Below are positions 20,974 to 30,284 of a stretch of DNA of 64,000 bases, in pieces. Below the pieces are notes generated by a model. The model did no database searches and was not told where the DNA came from. It saw only the letters and a program-made list of their open reading frames with translations. Numbering within the stretch: the stretch's first letter is position 1; every line of letters begins with the position of its first letter. The stretch lies in contig NC_058196.1 of assembly GCF_907165205.1 (NCBI RefSeq), positions 2,522,501 to 2,586,500 on the forward strand, in the 5' to 3' direction. The translations under genes were made by a program, and so were the position numbers. This DNA is from Coccinella septempunctata (lineage: Eukaryota; Arthropoda; Insecta; Coleoptera; Coccinellidae).

Positions 20974-23442
20974 TCACGTTTTCTTTCTTACTTTCTTCAA
21001 TAAATTATGATATATTATAGAAAGGTGCTGTATGTCGGTTCTGGAATTGACAGAATCGTGAACCTTGATCTGGATCATCTCGTGCAACAATCGTTTGCCG
21101 AGGAAAGGATGTCTTCCCAAAAGAACAACATCATCGAAATCAAAACGGTGTCCAGTTGACTCACAGTGGTGGGCTAGTGCAGTCTTAGGGTTGGTGATGG
21201 GTAGACTAACAGAACGTTTATGCTCCTCAACTATAATTTTTAAATATCTGCCAGTCTGGCCAACATATACTTGGGAGCAATCATTACATCTAATCATGTA
21301 AACAATGCCGGACTGTAGGGAAACCGGAGTTACGTCCTTGATACGGGTGAAAAAATTAACGCCAACAGTGTTCTTATTTCTGAAAGCTACATGCAAAACA
21401 TCAGATTTCAATATATGCGCCAACCTTTCCGATAGGGACCTAACGTAAACTAGTCCGTAGAATTTTTTTGTTGTTAAGACATCCCCAACACCATCAACCC
21501 CCTGGGAAGCAACCGGGACATTAATCGGGAAACCCTCACCGAGAATACGGTTTATAATAGAAATAGGATAATTATTTTTAAGAAGTATCGATCTTATGTA
21601 TTCTAAGTTTTTCCCCCAGTATACCTCATCAGAGAGGTGTAACGCTCTATGTTTCAAATTTCGGATAATGCTGATCTTATGCACGAGCGGATGATGAGAG
21701 AAAAAAATTATATAACGTTCAGAGAAGGTTGGCTTATGGAACCAATCAACAGTTAGAACGTTCAATTCATCTCGTTGAATCTTAAGGTCCAAAAAGCTTA
21801 TGCTGCCATTGTGTTCGTTCTCTAGAGAAAATTGCAAACGGGGGTGGAAACTGTTAAAGACACGCAGAACCTCATCGTCACTACCGACCGGTATCGACAT
21901 CAATAGGTCATCTACATACCTACGAAAAAGTGGCACAAGAAAAGGTAATTTAGCAATGGAAACCTTTTGTAACCGGGACATAACTATTTCAGCACATTTG
22001 GAAGAAATGCAGCCCCCCATACCAAAACCAAAGATCTGCAAATAAAGGGTGTCATTAAAAGAAAAATAACTGCTATCGATGATGAATTCGTAAATTATTT
22101 TAAAGGTTGCAAAATCAAAGGACTTGTTTTCAACGAGATGCCATCCATCTTCAATTATATTCAAGGCTAAATCTGTAGGGGTATTGGTGAAAAGGGATAT
22201 CACATCAAGGGACACCAACTTATAGCCTGGTGGTAACTGAAATTTATTGATAGAGTCAAAAAGTTCAAAGGAGTTCCTTACATATGATTCATCTTTAATA
22301 AAAATTGGCTCCAGTGTCATAGAAATAAATTTGCTCAGGGCGAAAATCGGTGAACCTACAAAACTCAATATTGGTCTGAGTGGAACCTGCTCTTTATGAA
22401 CTTTTGGTAAAAAGTACATTTTAGGGGTAACTCCATTGTTAGTAGTTAACAGCCTAGCTTCTTCTTCGGTTATTATATTCTTAGCAAGCAACACTTTTAC
22501 TAATCTATTATTCTTGTTCTGTATTTTAGCAGTGGGTTCAGAATCTAAAACTTTATATGTACTTGAATCACCAAGCAAGTTGAGTGCTTTGCTGAAGTAT
22601 TCGTCCATATCCATGATAACTGTAATGTTTCCCTTATCAGCTCTGACAATTATAATTCGCTCTCTATAATTAGACAAAAACATCCTGGTTTCCTTAATCG
22701 ATCGAGAGATCCAAGAGTCATGTTGTTTCCCCCCATGGTATGAACCGACAAAGTTTGTAATAACATTAACAACCCTGCTCCGCAGTACATCTCTATCATC
22801 TACATTATGTTTTTTAATGATAGTTTCACAATCAGCAATTATTTCATCGATAGGAAGTGATCGCGTGTAAGGCAAATTAAAACGATCACCCATACTAAGT
22901 AAGTAAAGAACATTATCAGGGATGTCCTTAATTGAAGAAAAATTTTTAATCCATCTTTCATTTACATTGGAAAAATCTTTGGGTCTCTGTGATCTCAGCA
23001 AATTATCAAATTTTCTCAATTGTCTGTTACGAATAGAATAAAAACGATCATTATAGAAACCAACCTGGCTACGAGAAAAGGACTCAAAAATATCCTCAGT
23101 GACCGTGCTCCTCACCTTCAACTTTACAAAATTTAGCTCAGACTTCAACTTATTATACTTCCAATGACTAAAACTAATTTCAACATTTAAAATATTTCGC
23201 TGGAATTTTCTCAGAGCACGGAGACATTGGTTGACAAAAGGACTTCCGGAAAGCGTTAAATTAGTTATGCATCTTGAGTATTGCACAATATGAGAAGGTA
23301 GGATACTTTCCTTTCTACAGTGAAGGAGAAACTTAATGTGGTTGACCATGCTTGCTAGTTTTTTGACAAGCCTCGCCCAGCTTTTAAAGGCTTCAACCAG
23401 GTCAGGACCATACATTTCCTCGATGTCACGAAAGAAACTCAT
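20974..23442 (-). CDS. PLE2 full-length RT + GIY-YIG protein (822 codons)
   Basis: The most complete mobile-element ORF in the window. The N-terminal region includes the PLE motif ADKGN (268-272). RT follows: PKMYFLPKVHK (340-350), motif A SLDVISLFTN (411-420), motif B GFGMGGCISS (472-481), motif C YVDD (509-512) and ISFLDLKI. The nuclease has GIVYMIRCNDC (712-722), YVGQT (726-730) and HHCESTGH. Residue 737 is Ile (codon ATA), where the plus-strand sister copy has Arg (AGA). That Arg is the conserved catalytic-position residue of GIY-YIG nucleases, so this copy's endonuclease is probably impaired while its RT looks intact. ATG 23440-23442 is the first in frame, 45 bases after the pseudo-LTR. 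Confidence 0.9.
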   Translation of the reverse strand: MSFFRDIEEMYGPDLVEAFKSWARLVKKLASMVNHIKFLLHCRKESILPSHIVQYSRCITNLTLSGSPFVNQCLRALRKFQRNILNVEISFSHWKYNKLKSELNFVKLKVRSTVTEDIFESFSRSQVGFYNDRFYSIRNRQLRKFDNLLRSQRPKDFSNVNERWIKNFSSIKDIPDNVLYLLSMGDRFNLPYTRSLPIDEIIADCETIIKKHNVDDRDVLRSRVVNVITNFVGSYHGGKQHDSWISRSIKETRMFLSNYRERIIIVRADKGNITVIMDMDEYFSKALNLLGDSSTYKVLDSEPTAKIQNKNNRLVKVLLAKNIITEEEARLLTTNNGVTPKMYFLPKVHKEQVPLRPILSFVGSPIFALSKFISMTLEPIFIKDESYVRNSFELFDSINKFQLPPGYKLVSLDVISLFTNTPTDLALNIIEDGWHLVENKSFDFATFKIIYEFIIDSSYFSFNDTLYLQIFGFGMGGCISSKCAEIVMSRLQKVSIAKLPFLVPLFRRYVDDLLMSIPVGSDDEVLRVFNSFHPRLQFSLENEHNGSISFLDLKIQRDELNVLTVDWFHKPTFSERYIIFFSHHPLVHKISIIRNLKHRALHLSDEVYWGKNLEYIRSILLKNNYPISIINRILGEGFPINVPVASQGVDGVGDVLTTKKFYGLVYVRSLSERLAHILKSDVLHVAFRNKNTVGVNFFTRIKDVTPVSLQSGIVYMIRCNDCSQVYVGQTGRYLKIIVEEHKRSVSLPITNPKTALAHHCESTGHRFDFDDVVLLGRHPFLGKRLLHEMIQIKVHDSVNSRTDIQHLSIIYHNLLKKVRKKT

Positions 23443-23487
23443 TGTCAGATGATGAACTGTGTCAAAAGTTGAACCAAACTTAATATC

Positions 23488-23587
23488 TGAATCTGTAAAA
23501 TGGTGACCTCACATCAACAATGCTAATATGGGAATGGTGGTGGAAAAGGTCAAAATATTCGGGATTTAAACTTCCAACTTAGCCAAC
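23488..23587 (-). repeat. PLE2 pseudo-LTR repeat, 5' copy
   Basis: Direct repeat of 20331-20430. It ends exactly where the hammerhead core would begin, at the junction with the plus-strand copy (AGCCAAC joined to TGGGGG). Confidence 0.8.
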
Positions 23588-24232
23588 TGGGGGAAAAACT
23601 TAGAATACATAAGATCGATACTTCTTAAAAATAATTATCCTATTTCTATTATAAACCGTATTCTCGGTGAGGGTTTCCCGATTAATGTCCCGGTTGCTTC
23701 CCAGGGGGTTGATGGTGTTGGGGATGTCTTAACAACAAAAAAATTCTACGGACTAGTTTACGTTAGGTCCCTATCGGAAAGGTTGGCGCATATATTGAAA
23801 TCTGATGTTTTGCATGTAGCTTTCAGAAATAAGAACACTGTTGGCGTTAATTTTTTCACCCGTATCAAGGACGTAACTCCGGTTTCCCTACAGTCCGGCA
23901 TTGTTTACATGATTAGATGTAATGATTGCTCCCAAGTATATGTTGGCCAGACTGGCAGATATTTAAAAATTAGAGTTGAGGAGCATAAACGTTCTGTTAG
24001 TCTACCCATCACCAACCCTAAGACTGCACTAGCCCACCACTGTGAGTCAACTGGACACCGTTTTGATTTCGATGATGTTGTTCTTTTGGGAAGACATCCT
24101 TTCCTCGGCAAACGATTGTTGCACGAGATGATCCAGATCAAGGTTCACGATTCTGTCAATTCCAGAACCGACATACAGCACCTTTCTATAATATATCATA
24201 ATTTATTGAAGAAAGTAAGAAAGAATACGTGA
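23588..24232 (+). pseudogene. PLE2 second copy, 5'-truncated (connector + GIY-YIG)
   Basis: Codons match residues ~609-822 of the minus-strand PLE2 protein, starting at WGKNLEY. There is no natural start; the first part is open from the junction. It has an intact GIY-YIG block, including YLKIRVEEH with the Arg that the long copy lacks. It lacks the RT entirely. Confidence 0.85.
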
Positions 24233-24747
24233 ACATTTCTCGGTGTCCGTCCACATTTCTCGGTGTTTGTCTTCATATGTTCCCGATCTCCCTTTGTTGT
24301 CATTGTTTTACCTCGATGAAAGCGTACCATTGTTTTGTTTTAATGAATTTTATATATGATATTTTTCAATGACTGTGGGAAAAGCAATTTCATCTTGTGA
24401 GTATCAATTGATCTGTGATTTCTTTTACATTTCAATTTATTAATTTATTAATTTATTTATTTATTGATATTTATATGCATATTCATATATTTGGTAATTC
24501 TTGTTTTTTATATGTTTCTTTCTCTTCTCCTTCTCCTCTGTGCTGTGCTTCTTGATTTTGACTTTGTCATTTTTATTTTTTTGTGATATTTTGTAATTTC
24601 GAGTAATTTTGTAATTTTCTTTTTTAATCACTTTTTATACCAATTTTTTAAGAAGTAACAAGTATCCTTGTATTGATGTTTTGCACTTTTGTCTCACTAT
24701 CGAGAAGGGAGAGACTTTTCAGAGTTTGTTTTCTCATTTTCAGTGCC

Positions 24748-24778
24748 CTGATGATGGAAATATAATTTCCGAAACGTT
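24748..24778 (+). ncRNA. Minimal hammerhead ribozyme motif (PLE2, plus copy)
   Basis: CTGATGA (24748-24754), stem GGAAAT/ATTTCC and GAAACGTT (24771-24778). It is the same motif as 20431-20458 on the opposite strand, in the same position relative to its PLE 3' end. Confidence 0.7.
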
Positions 24779-24837
24779 GGCTAAGTTGGAAGTTTAAATC
24801 CCGAATATTTTGACCTTTTCCACCACCATTCCCATAT

Positions 24838-26060
24838 TATCATGGCATTGATCAGGGTTTACAGGTGGCTGGATTATTTTTCGATCTTTCCTGCGCATTC
24901 GATACACTTTCTTTCGATTTCATTTTGAGTAAATGCTACAGTTTAGGTTTCAGGGGAGTGTTTCTGGACTGGTTGCGTAGCTACCTTCACCAGAGGACTA
25001 TGCGTGTAAAAGTTGACGACAGTTATTCCGCTCGATTCCCAATAGATTGTGGTGTTCCCCAGGGCTCCGTGCTGGGACCACTACTTTTTCTATTATTTAT
25101 TAATGATTTGCCTATTCACTTGAGATTATTTCTTTTGGTGTTATTTGCCGATGATACATCGGTTGTGGTCTCAGCGCGGAGTTACGAGGAACTTCGCAGT
25201 GCTTGCGAGGAAATTATTGGCCAATTCGTCAATTGGTGTCGGTCCAACAGAGTTGTTGTGAATGTCAATAAAACTGTTTACATTCATTTCGGTATTAGGA
25301 AAAACACAGTAGAGACTGTTGTACTAAATTACTCCAACTTCAATTTAAAATCTGCTGAAGAATGTAAATTTTTGGGAGTCTATATTGACAGGAATTTAAC
25401 CTGGTCTACTCATATAAGTTTTCTCTGTAAAAAGCTCAATAACTCTTACTATGCCATCAATAGAGTGAAAGACATGCTACCTGTCAGCTCATTAATGCAG
25501 ATCTACTATAGCCTAGTATATAGTCAACTCTCTTATAATATCTTACTCTGGGGAAACTGTGTAGAATTTAACAGAGCTTTCATAGCTCAAAAACGGATCA
25601 TTCGTTTGATATTCAAATTAAGTTCTCGTACATCATGCAGACCAGTTTTCGTTGAAAATAATTTGCTTTCTCTACCATGTATATATATATTCAAATGTTT
25701 AATATATGCTAAAGAAAATTTTCTGAATTGGACCAAATTATGTGAAAACCATGAATATAGTACAAGGAACCAAGAAATTCTGCTTATACCTAAGCATAGA
25801 ACAAAAAAAATTGAGTATTCTCCCATGTACCAGAGTATAAGATTGTATAATTGTTTACCTAAAACTTTGAAGGCTCTCAAATTGCAACCATTCAAAAAGA
25901 AAATCAAGGATTTGTTAATTAATAAATGTTACTATTCTACTGTAGAATTTTGTAATGATTGTCCGTCATTTATCATTGATTGATGAATTTTTATTTTGAC
26001 CTGTCCTATACACTTTGTTGTCTAAAAGGATCAATAAACTATTATTATTATTATTATTAT
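24838..26060 (+). pseudogene. LINE N3 copy 2, right fragment
   Basis: N3 coding resumes after the target duplication. It runs from before motif A (FFDLSCAFD) through GVPQGSVLGP, FADD and the complete C-terminus to a stop at 25983, without the nonsense codon of copies 0 and 1. Open part: 24865-25983. 3' UTR and a short (ATT)n tail follow. The gene is broken by the PLE2 insertion and the upstream deletion. Confidence 0.85.
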
Positions 26061-26540
26061 GAACTCATAATTATATAAAACACTCTCTTATTTTTCGTAT
26101 TTTTAGTGCTAGGCTCAAGTATCACAAAAAAACAAAATATTTTATATCATCACTGGTATTCGTGTCATCTTTGCCACTACATAGTTGATTATTTAATATT
26201 TTATATGTTCTTTTTTAGGTATCAAAAATAATGGATTGAACACAATAAGTAAAATATCGCAGGAATTTGGACAGGTTGAAAAACAATCTCTCATGAATTC
26301 GCCAACGTTTCGGAACTATATTGTTCCTTTCTCAAGGCTCATCATACAACTAATAAAAGTAACACTTTAAAATTGGTCATAGGAAATTAAGGATAAATCA
26401 ACAAACAGTCCGACGTGTGACAGTTAAATTGAACGAATGTAATTCGTTGATTCCATAGAAATTTCACAGCAATCTAATATCGAATCAGACGACGGAACGG
26501 GCAATTGGGTGGTGGGGTGCTAGGAAGGGAAGGTAGGGGC
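26061..26540 (+). other. Core-unit leader (U3)
   Basis: No gene was found. Equivalent to 494-973. It shares CAATCTAATATC and AGGAAATTAAGG with U4; the TAATATC state also occurs in U5 and U6, so U1/U2 are derived there. Confidence 0.65.
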
Positions 26541-26576
26541 TATATAACAGCGGAGTAGATGTACCAAGTATTCATT
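26541..26576 (+). promoter_or_regulatory. Core promoter, TATA + Inr (U3)
   Basis: TATATAA at 26541-26547 and TCATT at 26572-26576, spaced as in U1. Confidence 0.7.
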
Positions 26577-26581
26577 TGTGA

Positions 26582-27091
26582 ATGTGCTTCGTGCTGCAAA
26601 TATTGTGTTGTGGTTTACATTTTTTAACTTTGGTACTATCGAATTTTATCGTTTCATACTTAAATATTTTTTTCATTTTGGAAGACGAGATGGACAGAAA
26701 GAAGATCTTGAGAATGGGATTGGAAAAATTGAAGTCTAAACAAATTGACTTGAGGAGAACAGTTCAAATCAGGAATTTTCTGAAGTCACATGTAGGAGAA
26801 CGAAAAAGAGAAAATGTTCCGCAGAAAAAATCCGACACTCACGCTGCAAGAAGAGAAGGTAATCAAGAAGAACATAGACAAAAAGTCGTGAAGAAAATAA
26901 ATTCCGATGTTGGAGAAAAAAAGCAGTATGTGTCGAACGGAAATCTGAGAAAACGCTTGACGAGGTCTTTTATTCTGAAGGAGATTCTGAATATGACATC
27001 TATTAGAAGAAAAGAAGATCCTAATATCAAACTTTTCAATGTGAATGACTACATTGAGATTTTTAGGAAGGAGGAGACACCTATAAAATGA
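26582..27091 (+). CDS. 169-codon basic ORF (U3)
   Basis: Same length and frame as U1, with one replacement near the C-terminus (Lys164 to Glu, codon GAG). Promoter, internal Met37 and hydrophobic N-terminus are unchanged. Function unknown. Confidence 0.5.
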   Translation: MCFVLQILCCGLHFLTLVLSNFIVSYLNIFFILEDEMDRKKILRMGLEKLKSKQIDLRRTVQIRNFLKSHVGERKRENVPQKKSDTHAARREGNQEEHRQKVVKKINSDVGEKKQYVSNGNLRKRLTRSFILKEILNMTSIRRKEDPNIKLFNVNDYIEIFRKEETPIK

Positions 27092-27119
27092 AAACTTTTG
27101 TAGGATTTGTAACTCCAGC

Positions 27120-27600
27120 CCGCGCTATATATTCAAAATGAAATATTAACTTCGAAAAAAATTGAAAATTGTTAGGTGTAGAGAAAAGACAACAGTACTG
27201 TTTTGAGTACTATGCGTAAAAGACTGAACGCTCCTTGACCTGCGATCAAGAAATAGAAAATTCATAATATAGGAGTGCAAGTCTGATAATGATTCATTTT
27301 GAATTTACAGCATATTCTAAATGAAACATTAATTTTGAAAACAAATAAAAATTGATAGGGGTTCATAAAAGTTGACAGTTAGTACTGTTTCAAGTACTAT
27401 GCAAAAAAAATCCACTGAACGCTTCTTGACCTGCAATCAAGCAATAGGATATGTATGAATTCAGAGTGCAAGTTTGATATAATGAATCATTTATGATATA
27501 GAGTGTTTTCTGAATGAAATATTAGGTTCGAAAAAAAATTAAAAATTGTTAGGTGTACTCAAAAGACAACGTTAGGTCTCGTTCCAAGTACGGTATAAAA
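27120..27600 (+). repeat. Three degenerate ~190-bp sub-repeats (U3)
   Basis: Landmarks recur about 191 bp apart: CTTGACC at 27234 and 27425, and the GTACTGTTT...AGTACTATGC block in each. The third copy is partial. Each of the first two can fold two hairpins, AGTAC...GTACT and CTTGA-loop-TCAAG. They lie downstream of the 169-codon ORF and would be in its 3' UTR if transcribed. Confidence 0.7.
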
Positions 27601-28168
27601 AAAAATTTAAACTTCAAAATATGAGCAGATATACTAATTATCAGTTAAAATTAAGTAGGAGGATATCAAATGAGTGAGCCTTCTAATTAGGGCGATAAAT
27701 AAACGAAATCAACTCAGATATATGAAAACCAACAACTGTTGATTTGTTTGTCCACTTTTATATCAATGTGTATTATGTTCCTGAATTAATTTCGTTTGTT
27801 TTGAGTTATTTCATCCTCTCATTTATTGAGACATTGGTTCACTATAACCAGGATAATTTCCAATCCTGCTTTTTTTTGTCATTCAAGAACATTGTTTTAG
27901 GGATTCATCTACTATTTATATCCTACAGATAATTGGAAAAATTTGCTCATTTCAGTTTCACTAGTTATAATGGCTTCATAGATCTAACGTTACGCTACGG
28001 ACCGTAATTTTTCATATTGTTTTCTCATTACTCCGTATGCCAGCTTCAGTACTATCGCGAATATTATTATTTCAGTTTCAACCTCAAAAAAAAGGCTACT
28101 GCAACCAAAATTTTTCGTTATTTTCTCTAATAAATTTCAGCAATCCATTTTCAGAAATTTATGACGGA

Positions 28169-30284
28169 ATAGAATAGAATAGACATTGATCCTCTAAGAC
28201 ATACAAAAATGCATAGGACAAGTCAACAATGAAAAAATGAAACAAATAGTAAATTATTTTACACAAAAATTTACATCTCCCAAGAATTCCCCAACAGAAT
28301 AATAGCCTTGTTTATGTTTAACATCCTAATACCAGGTGGTAGGTGATTATACAATACGATTGCCTGATAGACAGGGCTTGCTTCATATTTCGATGTTTCA
28401 TGAAAAGGAATGCTAAGTGTGGTATCATTCCTTGTAGAGTATGTGTGGAAGCTAGAGAGCTTTACCATCAAATGATCATTTTCACGTAGGTATACTAAGC
28501 ACCTAAGTATAAACAGAGACGGCAAAGTGAGTATATTATTCACTTTGAATATATTTCTGCAGGTATCCATTGGTTTTAAATTGAAAATTAATCGTAAAAT
28601 TTTTTTTTGCATAATAAACACCCTATGAGAATCAATAGAGTTACCCCACAGTATAACATTGTAATTCAGTAAACTGTAAACTAAACCATAATAAATATTC
28701 ATCACAGCCTGAAAAGGAAGTGAATTCTTGATCCTGCTTATAGCATAGAGAGAGCTTGCTAATTTCTCACAGACATAATCACAGTGATCGCTCCATCTCA
28801 GTGAGCTATCCAAGTAAACACCTAAAAATTTAACTTTGTCTACCGATACAATAAGATGGTCCATGCATTTGACAACAATAGGTTCACAATCATTAATTCT
28901 ATTCTTAAATCTAATGCACTCAGTCATTCCCAAGTTCAGAATTAAATTATTAGCTTTACACCAATTTAGAAACTTACATACTAGTGAACTAAAAATATCT
29001 GATAGATCGCTCAGGTCTCTGGCTGAGACCGCCACTGATGTATCGTCAACGAAAATAATTATGATTTCAGGATCTATGGAACCAGGTAGGTCATTTATGA
29101 AAAGGAGAAACAGCAGCGGTCCCAACACTGAACCCTGAGGTACTCCATGATGAAGATCATATTTCTCAGACCAGCAATTCTCTGTCTTAACATATAAGGA
29201 TCGATTCTTCAAAAATGACATCAGCCATTGGAGAAAAATACCACGAAAACCGATATTGTATAGTTTGATCTCCAAAAACTCCAAATTTATAACATCGAAT
29301 GTTCGGGACAAATCAAAAAATATGCCAGCCAATTCCTCATCTAATTTTTTATAGATAAAATCAACCATCGAAAATGCTGCTGTTTGTGTAGTTTTTTCCC
29401 TAAAACCATGTTGGCAGTCGGTAATAATTCGGAAGCGAGTCAGAAATGACATCATGCGATTTAGCACAATTTTTTCAAAGAGTTTGGAGAAAACACTTAA
29501 CACCGAAATGGGTCTATAATTGTCAATGCAGCAAGAATCATGCTTTTTAAAAACGGGAATCGCAGACGCCACTTTCAAAAGATCTGGGAATTTACCAGTT
29601 GTAACCGATAAATTAATAATACAAACAAGATGTTCAGCGATATTATCCACTATAAACTTCAACACGGAGATAGATACTCCATCAATACCAGTACTCTTTT
29701 TATTTTTCAAGCCTCTAACAGTACTAACTAATTCCTCAGTCACAACCGGATGAAAAAAGAAAGTGTTTCCCGACAAAGCTGAGGTCGTACATGAAGATGA
29801 CAAAATATTTCCATAATAATCCTGGAGAATTCTTTCGACAACTGAAGCAAAATGGTTAGCAAAAACATTAGCAACATCTCTTGGCTCCGTATAACTTTCC
29901 CCACAATAATTTATTTGTAGTGCTATTTTTGTACTTCCTTTTCTCCCAGTAATGCTATTTACCATATTCCATACCGCTCTATTACTATTGCTGGAAGAGT
30001 TTATGACCTCCGAGAAATAACTAGATTTAGTGCGCCATAAGAGTTGTCTAAAATCTGACTTTGCTTTTTTATAGACTTCATAAGAACCCACAGTCTTCAT
30101 ATTTATAATTAACCAATCTAAATTTTTCAAATTCTTGCTTGCTTCCCTCACTTCCTCATTTATCCAGTTTTTCCTATTCTGATTTGAATTCCCAGACTTC
30201 ACAAGCGGACAATTTATTTCCAGAGAATACTGTATTAACTGTGCAAATATAACGAAGGCATCATCAATATTGGTGCATTTATAT
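28169..30284 (-). mobile_element. LINE N1 (U3)
   Basis: Same insertion point as in U1 and U2. The TTCTA tail is slightly shorter. Confidence 0.8.
28271..30202 (-). CDS. LINE N1 reverse transcriptase, 643 codons (U3)
   Basis: Third intact copy of the frame, with unchanged RT catalytic motifs. Replacements include Asn32 to Ile, Leu57 to Arg, Val214 to Ala and a Ser-to-Gly near the C-terminus (LPPGIR). Leu95 and His191 match U1 rather than U2. Endonuclease absent. Confidence 0.8.
   Translation of the reverse strand: MKSGNSNQNRKNWINEEVREASKNLKNLDWLIINMKTVGSYEVYKKAKSDFRQLLWRTKSSYFSEVINSSSNSNRAVWNMVNSITGRKGSTKIALQINYCGESYTEPRDVANVFANHFASVVERILQDYYGNILSSSCTTSALSGNTFFFHPVVTEELVSTVRGLKNKKSTGIDGVSISVLKFIVDNIAEHLVCIINLSVTTGKFPDLLKVASAIPVFKKHDSCCIDNYRPISVLSVFSKLFEKIVLNRMMSFLTRFRIITDCQHGFREKTTQTAAFSMVDFIYKKLDEELAGIFFDLSRTFDVINLEFLEIKLYNIGFRGIFLQWLMSFLKNRSLYVKTENCWSEKYDLHHGVPQGSVLGPLLFLLFINDLPGSIDPEIIIIFVDDTSVAVSARDLSDLSDIFSSLVCKFLNWCKANNLILNLGMTECIRFKNRINDCEPIVVKCMDHLIVSVDKVKFLGVYLDSSLRWSDHCDYVCEKLASSLYAISRIKNSLPFQAVMNIYYGLVYSLLNYNVILWGNSIDSHRVFIMQKKILRLIFNLKPMDTCRNIFKVNNILTLPSLFILRCLVYLRENDHLMVKLSSFHTYSTRNDTTLSIPFHETSKYEASPVYQAIVLYNHLPPGIRMLNINKAIILLGNSWEM

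Larger units (their letters stand above)
20331..24837 (-). mobile_element. Penelope-like element PLE2, double tail-out insertion
   Basis: The 4.5-kb insert has a near-complete minus-strand copy (20331-23587) and a 5'-truncated plus-strand copy (23588-24837), joined head to head. Both outer ends are PLE 3' ends. A 100-bp direct repeat (20331-20430 and 23488-23587) flanks the minus copy as a pseudo-LTR. Target duplications flank the whole. Confidence 0.85.
10665..25573. repeat. Composite tandem unit U2, enlarged by the PLE2 insertion
   Basis: Same order of parts as U1. The distance to U3 is 14909 bp because a 4.5-kb PLE2 insert interrupts N3, partly offset by a ~277-bp deletion in that same N3 copy. 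Without these the period matches U1. Confidence 0.9.
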
